Below are positions 17,101 through 22,745 of a stretch of 34,368 bases of DNA, one piece after another; position 1 is the stretch's first letter; each line of letters begins with the position of its first letter. Position numbers and translations under genes: made by a program. The notes beneath the pieces are model-generated. The model saw nothing but the letters and a program-made list of their open reading frames with translations. It made no database searches and was not told the DNA's origin. Origin of the DNA: Bacteroidota bacterium (lineage in GTDB: Bacteria; Chloroflexota; Anaerolineae; Aggregatilineales; Phototrophicaceae); assembly GCA_027492915.1 (NCBI GenBank), contig JAPUDW010000432.1:1-34368 (forward strand). Reading direction: 5' to 3'.

Positions 17101-18497
17101 AGCGATTTACTCGCGCTCATCAGCGTATGCGCCCCGAAACCGGCCAGCACCGCCACGCCAACCGTTACGCCGAACACCCAGCGGAAGGGCGAATGCAGTT
17201 GGTTGATGCCCGGAAAGCCGTAGTACAGAATCGCATACGTCGGCAGACCGAACATGAACGTCAGCGACACCAGTGTCAGCACCCCGAATATCCCTTTGTA
17301 TGGGGGCTTTCCCTCTGTATTGATCTTGGCGACTTGGCGGTTAAAAAATGTATTTACAACTCCATATATCGCCAACACCAGCGGCAGGATGCCCAAGTAG
17401 AGCGCACCCTCCACATAATTCTTGATGTCCCATCGAATGGTATTGATCGACTGTCCGGCAGCGTTGGTGAACTGTGTGACCGTCTGCCCGTTAAAGATGT
17501 CGTAGTAGCTGTGATGCGAGGGGTTGCCGTAAAAATTCGGCAGTAGGAACTGCACCACATCTCGCTTCGGGTGCGCCCAATCGAGGACTTCGGCTAAACT
17601 CGCGCGACCATCGCGGTAGTTCATACTCGCCAGTTCAAACAACGGCACGAACTGGATTGCGCCCAACCCTACGCCCAGCACCACCATGCCGATGAGCCAC
17701 ACGCCGCGTTGCACAACCCACTTCCAACCGTTCGTCTGTGTGTGCCGTCCTACCCACCATTGAGAGATCAACCGTGCCGCCGCGTAGTAGCCAGCGATAA
17801 TCAGCACATAGTAGGTAATCTCGACATGCCCTGCCAGCACGTTGCAACCCAGCGCGACTGCCCCCAACGCCACCCACGGAATCGTGGACGGTCGCCCGCG
17901 CAGTGCCGGACGCTGCTGAATAACCAACTCAACCGCCAGCAGCACCAGCGGCAGCCACGCCGCCGCCGCGATAATCATCGGGAAAACGGCACTAATGACG
18001 AAGAATGCGCTTAGTTGGTACACGACCCCCGCCAGCGTCCCGCCAAAACGCCCAACACCCACGCCGCGCATGAACAGGTACATGAATGCGCCAGCCAGCC
18101 ACAACTGCACCACTGTGAACCAACCGTAAGCCGCCGGCAGTGGCAGCACATAATATAGGACGCTGAACGGGTACAGTGTCGATTGCTGCCCCGCCGCGAA
18201 AAATGGAATACCGCCCAATTGGTGTGGATTCCACAGCGGCACATCGGCCTTGCTGATGCTCTCGCGGATAAAACTTTTCCACTGGAAGTTTTGCAGTACC
18301 AAATCCGAAAGCAGTGCGTTATGCGGCACTTCCGGCGCTTTGGCGACTTCGCGGTAAGTGGCGAAGGGTTCATATTGAAAGAGGTTTTCGGTCGGCAGAA
18401 GTGTCTTGCCACCCATCGTCTGCTGCCAGAACAAGACCAGCGGCAGCAGGAACAAAAGCGCGATGATGGCGAAATCGGGGGTATGGCGGCGTATCAA
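14157..18497 (-). CDS. YfhO-type membrane protein fused to polysaccharide flippase (MOP superfamily)
   Basis: This 1446-residue protein combines two families. Residues 1 to about 920 resemble the YfhO group, linked to glycosylation of surface polymers: an N-terminal membrane helix, WNPHQLGGIPFF near residue 90, about a dozen membrane segments, a large extracytoplasmic region (about 590-880) and a final helix (VLVVFMGGIYLW). From about 930 the sequence is an oligosaccharide flippase of the MOP superfamily. It has NLFNRGIDFGFAFIMLRILGPEGSGIY, TREVARDPSKAWRYF, GVAYKWVAALNVIPAFF and about twelve helices. Fusion suggests coupling of glycan transfer with lipid-linked glycan export. Two palindromic repeats are inserted in frame in loops, at residues about 545-570 and 1137-1152. 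No frameshift is seen at the junction. Confidence 0.85.
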   Translation of the reverse strand: MIRRHTPDFAIIALLFLLPLVLFWQQTMGGKTLLPTENLFQYEPFATYREVAKAPEVPHNALLSDLVLQNFQWKSFIRESISKADVPLWNPHQLGGIPFFAAGQQSTLYPFSVLYYVLPLPAAYGWFTVVQLWLAGAFMYLFMRGVGVGRFGGTLAGVVYQLSAFFVISAVFPMIIAAAAWLPLVLLAVELVIQQRPALRGRPSTIPWVALGAVALGCNVLAGHVEITYYVLIIAGYYAAARLISQWWVGRHTQTNGWKWVVQRGVWLIGMVVLGVGLGAIQFVPLFELASMNYRDGRASLAEVLDWAHPKRDVVQFLLPNFYGNPSHHSYYDIFNGQTVTQFTNAAGQSINTIRWDIKNYVEGALYLGILPLVLAIYGVVNTFFNRQVAKINTEGKPPYKGIFGVLTLVSLTFMFGLPTYAILYYGFPGINQLHSPFRWVFGVTVGVAVLAGFGAHTLMSASKSLRVTRWFGYGGVIGGGLILVGLLLSRLFFGQIEPLLQSVVDNMALANEAFSDARMFYSYQFPNVLALGLALLGTGVVFLWAGRNPYPNPSSSGRGDKTSEDFSPSPTDVDLNRHGLRSVPIWQVLAVGLVAVDLMAASWSFNPASDPALLDFTPPAIQWLQAQEGDWRYTTIDDPSLGERGKIMNANMGSRYGLDDIRGYESIIPKAYVDFMTTLAPQVQLDYNRVAPLYTDDQYAGMGQDAKLVDILQSPQLALLNVRYVMTSKQFEMPEELTTSDNIRIPPSWWLAYEDEAVRIWEHNPLPRAYVAQPLDGAELALDTSWSSGFEVAIEPNAGRETILHANIAPNAPASWVVLSETYVNGWRAFARPRGGDDDTERPLTAVKVLGNFVGVNVSPEVVGKAFADIHDRLPDDLRTALDNGQLTLRISYNPESFQIGLFASFIAGVLVVFMGGIYLWRLFVSAGGQTEGVQVVARNSIAPIILNLFNRGIDFGFAFIMLRILGPEGSGIYTYAGFIFGWFDIFTNFGLNVFLTREVARDPSKAWRYFYNTSVLRLVLMVIGVVLLLGFLSARQSLEGAGSSPLTEEALIAIGLLYIGLLPNSLSTGMSALFYAFQQAEYPAAISTIATICKVIFGVAALVLGYGVIGLAAASIVTNTITLAVMVWVGRGLLNAQEPPPQPSPASRGGSKRDYRPDGMLIRGMVGEGWPLMLNHFLATIFFQIDVVIIQYFKGDKVVGEYGVAYKWVAALNVIPAFFTMALLPLMSRQAHEDKAALKRNYGLAIKLLVSVALPLAVTFTALAFILTEILAGNQFLPDGAIATQLMIWSIPIGWINSLTQYVLIALDLQRRITRAFFLAVSFNIISNIVLIPIYSYRAAAVTTIFSELMLLIPFGFLLHGAVGRIDWVGLLWKPVASALAMAAVVVVGSGHSVVLSVVVGSIIYVVVLLALRPLDADELERLGPLLPGRLKAITQRRKQAVSS
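15042..15080 (+). repeat. GGGGAGGG-family palindromic repeat inside coding sequence (copy A)
   Basis: CCCTCCCC at 15042-15049 pairs with GGGGAGGG at 15058-15065, followed by the tail TTGGGGTGGGGGTT. In the fusion protein it encodes PPPQPSPASRGGS, a low-complexity insert in a loop of the flippase half. Copies B and D share both the stem and the TTGGGGT tail. Confidence 0.75.
16817..16854 (+). repeat. GGGGAGGG-family palindromic repeat inside coding sequence (copy B)
   Basis: CCCCTC at 16817-16822 pairs with GAGGGG at 16834-16839, with the tail TTGGGGTAAGGGTTT. It is translated in frame as NPYPNPSSSGRGDK within the YfhO half of the fusion protein. Confidence 0.7.
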
Positions 18498-18748
18498 ATA
18501 AATCTTCCTTCACTAGGCATCTTCGAAATGCGTGCCAACCACTATACACGCTTACATTTCTTTTTTCGACAGCGTTTCCCCTTCTACATCAGATGAGCAT
18601 AGGTGAATCCCTCTCGAATGGGTCTACTTTTTTATAGCCACTCATCCTATATAAAAATCCCCCAACACTCGGATAAACACGCTTTGAATAACGCATATGA
18701 TGATGTCAGTAGTTCGTTGAACAAATCAAATGAAAAAGGGGAAACAAA

Positions 18749-19018
18749 ATGGACGGTGTAAACTTAATCGCTTGGATTATCGTTGGTGCAATTGCGGGTT
18801 GGCTTGCTAGCATTGTGATGAGCACCAATCGTTCGCAGGGTTTGCTGACCGACATCATTGTCGGTATCATCGGTGGTTTCATCGGTGGTTTCGTACTGAA
18901 CGCCTTGAACATTGGTGGCGCAGTCACCGGTTTGAATATCGGCAGCATCGTCGTCGCCTTCATCGGCGCGGTCATTCTGCTCGGCCTTCTGCGTATGCTG
19001 CGCGGCTCTCGCGTATAA
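18749..19018 (+). CDS. GlsB/YeaQ/YmgE-family stress-response membrane protein
   Basis: This 89-residue integral membrane protein has three hydrophobic helices. It carries the glycine-rich family pattern: IAWIIVGAIAGWLAS, DIIVGIIGGFIGGFVLN and IVVAFIGAVILLGLLR. The family (transglycosylase-associated protein) is usually induced by stress; its biochemical role is unknown. AAAAGGGGAAAC precedes the ATG. It is divergent from the YfhO-flippase gene, and the 250-bp region between them should hold both promoters; I see no convincing boxes there. A strong terminator follows. Confidence 0.92.
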   Translation: MDGVNLIAWIIVGAIAGWLASIVMSTNRSQGLLTDIIVGIIGGFIGGFVLNALNIGGAVTGLNIGSIVVAFIGAVILLGLLRMLRGSRV

Positions 19019-19041
19019 CAGCCAAAACAGAAACACTCATG

Positions 19042-19072
19042 AGGCCGTTGTCCTATATACAACGGCCTTTTG
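19042..19072 (+). terminator. Rho-independent terminator after the GlsB-type gene
   Basis: A 10-bp perfect stem (AGGCCGTTGT/ACAACGGCCT) with a 7-nt loop is followed by TTTGATT. It lies 24 bp after the stop codon. Confidence 0.85.
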
Positions 19073-19122
19073 ATTCTGGTCTAATAGGGTAAGTTTGTAG
19101 AATTAATACGAGTGCAGGAGCG

Positions 19123-19722
19123 ATGTACGATATAATGACAATTATTCAACTCGTGCGAGATCGCCTCAAGCTGACAGGATTGTTTGCCGCCGTTTCGATT
19201 GTTAATCCACCGCAGCTTGACGTAACGCCGTCGAACCCGTTCTATTATGTCTGGAGCTTATCCATGTTGGACCGCGCTATGATCTTTGGCTTGGTCGCCG
19301 GTATCGGAGCCTTTATTTTCGTCCTTGAGCTGGTGCGCCGCCGCCGCCTTAAAGAAGAATACTCACTGCTGTGGTTGGCAACCGCTGTCGCCCTTATCAT
19401 ACTCAGTCTGTCGCGTCCCACGTTGGATGTGCTTGCCAGCGCTGTGGGCATCATCTACCCGCCCAGCGCCTTGTTCCTCGTTGCCATGATCTTCGTGCTG
19501 CTTATCCTGCTGCACTACTCGATTGTGTTGACACGGTTAACGCACGAAAACAAAGAGAACGCCCAACAACTTGCCCTCCTCCGCTGGCAAATCGAGGAGA
19601 TGCAAAAGACCTTAGCGGCGCGCGAGGAACACACCTACGAACGTCAGGACAACAAGGACGGTCGCGTAAAGCGAGATGAACCAGTAGTGCTTACGCAAGG
19701 GGTTGATGTCCTCGCCCAATAG
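19123..19722 (+). CDS. DUF2304-family membrane protein with repeat-derived C-terminal tail
   Basis: The core matches DUF2304: a first helix (MIFGLVAGIGAFIFVLELV), RRRRLKEEYSLLWL, a second helix, then a third helix (ALFLVAMIFVLLILLHYSIVLTRL) with HENKENAQQLALL. These proteins often sit beside polysaccharide glycosyltransferases; their function is unknown. The start is unsure. The ATG at 19123 gives 199 residues with a 45-residue lead of no known domain, while the ATG at 19264 has GGAG at 7 nt and begins exactly at the domain. The C-terminal 37 residues (from LAAREEHTY to the stop) are encoded by a 110-bp segment almost identical to the antisense of the rhomboid gene 3' end at 20899-21008. The tail is therefore not a normal part of this family. 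Confidence 0.8.
   Translation: MYDIMTIIQLVRDRLKLTGLFAAVSIVNPPQLDVTPSNPFYYVWSLSMLDRAMIFGLVAGIGAFIFVLELVRRRRLKEEYSLLWLATAVALIILSLSRPTLDVLASAVGIIYPPSALFLVAMIFVLLILLHYSIVLTRLTHENKENAQQLALLRWQIEEMQKTLAAREEHTYERQDNKDGRVKRDEPVVLTQGVDVLAQ
19612..19721. repeat. 110-bp direct repeat, copy 1 (left of TIR gene)
   Basis: It matches 20899-21008 at 108 of 110 positions with no gaps; differences are at 19638 (C/T) and 19677 (T/C). It begins at a TTA that corresponds to the rhomboid stop codon and ends inside the DUF2304 stop codon. Both differences are silent in the DUF2304 frame and Ile/Val exchanges in the rhomboid frame. Confidence 0.95.
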
Positions 19723-19751
19723 CTGAGGCATCCCAATTTATTGAGTAATCC

Positions 19752-19784
19752 AACCGTTGCCATTGAGCAGCGGTTTTTGTTTTA
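19752..19784 (+). terminator. Rho-independent terminator after DUF2304 gene
   Basis: A 9-bp stem (AACCGTTGC/GCAGCGGTT, one G-U pair) closes a CATTGA loop and is followed by TTTGTTTT. It lies between repeat copy 1 and the TIR gene, so the TIR gene must have its own promoter in the roughly 40 AT-rich bases before it. Confidence 0.8.
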
Positions 19785-19822
19785 CAATATATAGCTACTT
19801 TTAAGTTACTGGGAATAATAAA

Positions 19823-20884
19823 GTGTTTCATATTTTTATAAGCTATGCTCATGAAGATGGTAGAGATTATAGAGATACCGTTATTAACTTGCTCAAAAAG
19901 AATGGGTTTAAGGATGATGATTATTGGATTGATGATCGTGATATAAATCTCGGTGAAGAATGGCGTACAGAGATAGACAAGTCGCTGAACGAATCATTTA
20001 TAGTATTAATTATCCTCACTAAAGGCGCAGTTAAATCACATTATGTCACTTATGAATGGTCAAGAGCTATAGGCGATGGAATAACAACAATTCCTATTAT
20101 CTTTGAAAATTTACCTAAGAAATTCCCACATCCACTCTTAGAGCGAAAACAATTTGTAGATTGGAGAAAAGCGGACACACCGGAAAAAGTAATTAAAGCA
20201 ATTAAGTTAAATCGGGAAATGCCGCCTGACACTGTTTATCTCAACCGCTTAATCACTAGGATTATTCTTCCTTTTAGGCTCTTAGCAAAAATTGCAATAT
20301 GGGTGAGGCTAGAAGTCGAACATGATCTAATTGAGCATTCAACACGAGTAAAAATACTGAGAGCATTGTTGGATGAATTGACCTTGTTGGTCACATCTAA
20401 ATTACCTGATTTCATCGTTTCTAAATCGAGTTCGTTTTCAAGGCGAAACCTAAGAACCTGTTATAAATTAATTGAATCGCTGGAAACATTCAGAAATGTT
20501 TTTAATTTTGGAGAGAGAGAACTGCACGATTGGGAGATGCCATTAAGTCAACAACAAAAACTGTTCTTCGACAGCATAGAACCTACTATGGAGCAATTAC
20601 ACGCCGCTGAAAATTTTAGGCAACAAAATATAGAAAAACTCGCATCAGTTTTCCAAAAAGATACTTATCAACAACGTCAGTTCATTGAGTTTGAAAAGTT
20701 TTTATTGCTCATATCAAAGAACATGGTACTACCAAGTGATTTGGATGAGCATTTAAAACCGTTTGTTTACTTATCTCCAGGTGTTGCGAGTCATTTTCTA
20801 CTTGCGCAGACAATCGAAGACAAAGAAATTGCTGAATTAGTAATAAACACAATAGATAAGATATATCTAAAGCGATTAGAATGA
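19823..20884 (+). CDS. TIR-domain protein with uncharacterised helical C-terminal region (low GC)
   Basis: Residues 1-130 form a TIR domain: FHIFISYAHED, a DYWIDDRDINLGEEW loop, FIVLIILTKGAVKSHYVTYEW, then IPIIFENLP. Glu78 in TYEW is placed where NAD-cleaving TIR domains have the catalytic Glu. Residues 130-353 are mostly helical, with no membrane segment and no domain I recognise. Bacterial TIR proteins commonly deplete NAD or make signal nucleotides in anti-phage defence; that role here is inference. The GTG start has only a weak GGGA upstream. The gene is far more AT-rich than its neighbours. It lies between 110-bp direct repeats and converges on the rhomboid gene with 14 bp between, so it is a probable recent insertion. 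No partner gene of similar composition is adjacent. Confidence 0.82.
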   Translation: MFHIFISYAHEDGRDYRDTVINLLKKNGFKDDDYWIDDRDINLGEEWRTEIDKSLNESFIVLIILTKGAVKSHYVTYEWSRAIGDGITTIPIIFENLPKKFPHPLLERKQFVDWRKADTPEKVIKAIKLNREMPPDTVYLNRLITRIILPFRLLAKIAIWVRLEVEHDLIEHSTRVKILRALLDELTLLVTSKLPDFIVSKSSSFSRRNLRTCYKLIESLETFRNVFNFGERELHDWEMPLSQQQKLFFDSIEPTMEQLHAAENFRQQNIEKLASVFQKDTYQQRQFIEFEKFLLLISKNMVLPSDLDEHLKPFVYLSPGVASHFLLAQTIEDKEIAELVINTIDKIYLKRLE

Positions 20885-20898
20885 AATTATTTCAACCT

Positions 20899-21008
20899 TT
20901 AGCGGCGCGCGAGGAACACACCTATGAACGTCAGGACAACAAGGACGGTCGCGTAAAGCGAGACGAACCAGTAGTGCTTACGCAAGGGGTTGATGTCCTC
21001 GCCCAATA
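20899..21008. repeat. 110-bp direct repeat, copy 2 (3' end of rhomboid gene)
   Basis: This copy encodes the last transmembrane helix and the stop codon of the rhomboid protease on the minus strand, so it is probably the original. Copy 1 is at 19612-19721. Confidence 0.95.
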
Positions 21009-21783
21009 ATTCGTTGGGATGATCGGGGTGCTGTCGCAAGTTGAGTATCGGGCTGAGTACCCACGACAGCACCAAGCCGCCGACCAAGCCGCCTGCGTGT
21101 CCCCAATTATCGACCCGCAAACCACTCCCCGGTAACTGCGACAGCAAACCGCCAATGAACGTAATCACCGCCAGCGCGACCAACGACTGCCGCCGCGCCC
21201 GACCTGCCGCACCCATCAGCTTGCGGTGATGCCACAGGTAAACGAACTCCGCACCCAAAATGGCGAATACTGCCCCCGACGCGCCGACCGAATAGACATT
21301 CGCGCCGCCAAACAAGGCGCTGGCTACCGAACCCGTGAGGCCGCCGAGCAGGTACACAATCAAAAAGCGGGTGTGCCCAAACAGCCGCTCCATCGACATA
21401 CCGACCGCGTACAGCACATACATATTCGAGATGAGATGGATGCTGTATTGCAGCGCGAAACCGCCATCGTCGTTATAGACACCGGCGTGCAAGAACATGG
21501 ATGTCAGCAAACGGTAATACTCGCCCTTCTGGAAAATATCCGGCCCGTGGTTGGCACCCCACAAGAAAAGCTGCTCGTCAATCTGTACCGAAAACGCCTT
21601 GAGCAAGAACACCACCACATTAATCGCCAGCAGCACATAGGTCACTTTGGGCGTTACCGAGGGGATGCGCAGGTTCACACGCTGGCGGGGTTCACCTGCC
21701 GGACGGGGTGTTTGCGGCTGCTCCAACGGGTGACGCTTGGGCGCTTGTTCGAGCGGGTGCTTATCCGGTTGAGGATCATTCAT
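20899..21783 (-). CDS. Rhomboid-family intramembrane serine protease
   Basis: Rhomboids cleave transmembrane proteins within the membrane. The catalytic Ser is in VGASGAVFAILGAE and the catalytic His in NWGHAGGLVGGL; an upstream HLISNMY provides the conserved His/Asn of helix 2. There are about seven hydrophobic segments, including a last one (FVSLYATVLVVLTFIGVFL) encoded by the repeat described above. The N-terminal cytoplasmic part is proline-rich with two HPLEQ repeats. The frame opens at 21828, but a TATAAT on the minus strand at 21805-21800 lies inside that extension. I therefore prefer the ATG at 21783, for 294 residues. Divergent from the FmdB-type gene. Confidence 0.88.
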   Translation of the reverse strand: MNDPQPDKHPLEQAPKRHPLEQPQTPRPAGEPRQRVNLRIPSVTPKVTYVLLAINVVVFLLKAFSVQIDEQLFLWGANHGPDIFQKGEYYRLLTSMFLHAGVYNDDGGFALQYSIHLISNMYVLYAVGMSMERLFGHTRFLIVYLLGGLTGSVASALFGGANVYSVGASGAVFAILGAEFVYLWHHRKLMGAAGRARRQSLVALAVITFIGGLLSQLPGSGLRVDNWGHAGGLVGGLVLSWVLSPILNLRQHPDHPNELLGEDINPLRKHYWFVSLYATVLVVLTFIGVFLARR

Positions 21784-21799
21784 CAGGGGGCGGCTTTCG

Positions 21800-21807
21800 A
21801 TTATAAT
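21800..21807. promoter_or_regulatory. Palindromic -10 element shared by divergent genes
   Basis: ATTATAAT reads as TATAAT on both strands: 21802-21807 for the FmdB-type gene (leader about 50 nt) and 21805-21800 for the rhomboid gene (leader about 10 nt to the ATG at 21783). Neither direction has a good -35 box. Confidence 0.4.
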
Positions 21808-21862
21808 AGGCGCATCATCACGCAGCATACCGTTAGTATGTGTTTAAGAGGCTCAATGTATT

Positions 21863-22249
21863 ATGCCGAGTTACGACTACCGATGCAATAACTGTGGGCG
21901 CACCTTCGCCCTCTTCTTCAAATCTATTAAGGATTACGACCCCGCCGCTGCCCAAACCTGCCCCCACTGCCAGAGTACTGATGTAGGCCGCCGCATCAAG
22001 CGCGTCGCCATCCCCAAGCAGGGGCGCGACCTCAGCCAGCTTTCCTCCGGCGATATGCTCAACGTGTTCAATTCCGGCGACTCGAAAGAAGTGGGCAAGA
22101 TGTTCCAGCAGGTGACGGATACGACCGGCGTGGACGCAGGTTCGACCTATAACGAGGCGACGCAGCGCTTGCTCAAGGGTGAAAGTATGGACAGCGTCGA
22201 GCGTGACCTCAGCAGCCGCCCCGGTGCCTCCACCAGCGACGCGGATTGA
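21863..22249 (+). CDS. FmdB-family zinc-ribbon protein
   Basis: The protein has 128 residues. The N-terminal FmdB/CxxC zinc ribbon reads MPSYDYRCNNCGRTF, then CPHCQS about 25 residues later, giving four Cys zinc ligands. Family members are presumed regulatory; function is not established. The C-terminal 75 residues are hydrophilic and helical (SGDMLNVFNSGDSKEVGKMF) without a known domain. It is divergent from rhomboid and convergent with the small gene at 22332. Confidence 0.88.
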   Translation: MPSYDYRCNNCGRTFALFFKSIKDYDPAAAQTCPHCQSTDVGRRIKRVAIPKQGRDLSQLSSGDMLNVFNSGDSKEVGKMFQQVTDTTGVDAGSTYNEATQRLLKGESMDSVERDLSSRPGASTSDAD

Positions 22250-22274
22250 TAGAACAGTACAAACATGGCATTTT

Positions 22275-22306
22275 TGTAGGGGCTGGATCTGCGCAGCGTC
22301 CAGCCC
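22275..22306 (+). terminator. TGTAGGG-headed palindrome, possibly a terminator
   Basis: TTGTAGG leads into GGGCTGGA at 22280-22287, which pairs with TCCAGCCC at 22299-22306. The loop holds a smaller CTGCGCAG palindrome. No T-run follows, but it sits between convergent genes. The same TGTAGGG head occurs at 24550, 25056, 30561 and 2573. Confidence 0.45.
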
Positions 22307-22331
22307 ACCGCAATTTCCTATCTAACACGGA

Positions 22332-22616
22332 TTAATGCGCCAGCGCCTGTACTGCCTGTAACACAACCTGTTCACAGCAGCTATCCACATGGTAATCCAG
22401 TTCCATCTGATCGGTATCACTGGTGTAGACACCCGTCACCGTGACCTGCGGCGGGTTACCATGTTTCTTGCAGCGCATGTCGCCAAGCTGTTTGGCGACA
22501 TGCCGCCGGATTTGTTCCCCTGTGTGTTCCAGCACTTCCGCCAGATACTCGTCGGTAATCTCGTCCACTTCCACAGGCCGATCATCGACCTCAAATTGTA
22601 TGGTGATGTCAATCAT
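22332..22616 (-). CDS. Small conserved-looking cysteine-containing protein, function unknown
   Basis: This 94-residue acidic protein has no signal peptide. The middle has RCKKHGNPPQVTVTG and the C-terminal part has HVDSCCEQVVLQAVQAL. The spacing of Cys-x2-His and Cys-Cys could bind a metal, but I do not recognise the family. A long open frame on the other strand overlaps it, but that frame is only an upstream extension of the glycoside hydrolase gene. The regular amphipathic pattern here makes this strand the better choice. It has no co-directional neighbour. Confidence 0.6.
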   Translation of the reverse strand: MIDITIQFEVDDRPVEVDEITDEYLAEVLEHTGEQIRRHVAKQLGDMRCKKHGNPPQVTVTGVYTSDTDQMELDYHVDSCCEQVVLQAVQALAH

Positions 22617-22732
22617 AATCTCTACTCGATAAGCAGTTTTGACACCACATTAGCACATCCTAGTCATAGCTTGCCAGTCACCGCCTGCCCCGCGTTCGCC
22701 CACCTCACCCGCCCCAAATGGCGTACTTCCGC

Positions 22733-22738
22733 TATAAT
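22733..22738 (+). promoter_or_regulatory. -10 element directly upstream of the glycoside hydrolase start
   Basis: A perfect TATAAT ends 7 bp before the ATG at 22746, so transcription would begin at or near the start codon and the mRNA would be leaderless. No ribosome-binding site is present. Confidence 0.5.
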
Positions 22739-22745
22739 CGGCGGC

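Noticed and set aside
18498..18748. Riboswitch or small RNA in the 250-bp divergent gap
   Set aside because: No stable conserved-looking hairpin or known riboswitch motif could be seen by eye.
19612..21008. Treating the two 110-bp repeats as insertion-sequence terminal repeats
   Set aside because: They are direct, not inverted, they contain coding sequence of a neighbouring gene, and no transposase lies between them.
21226..21891. 221-codon plus-strand frame opposite rhomboid
   Set aside because: Antisense to a rhomboid with intact catalytic motifs; no start signal of its own.
22389..22745. Upstream extension of the glycoside hydrolase frame as coding sequence
   Set aside because: It overlaps the opposite-strand 94-residue gene, has no ribosome-binding site, and a TATAAT followed by ATG at 22746 leads directly into a signal anchor.
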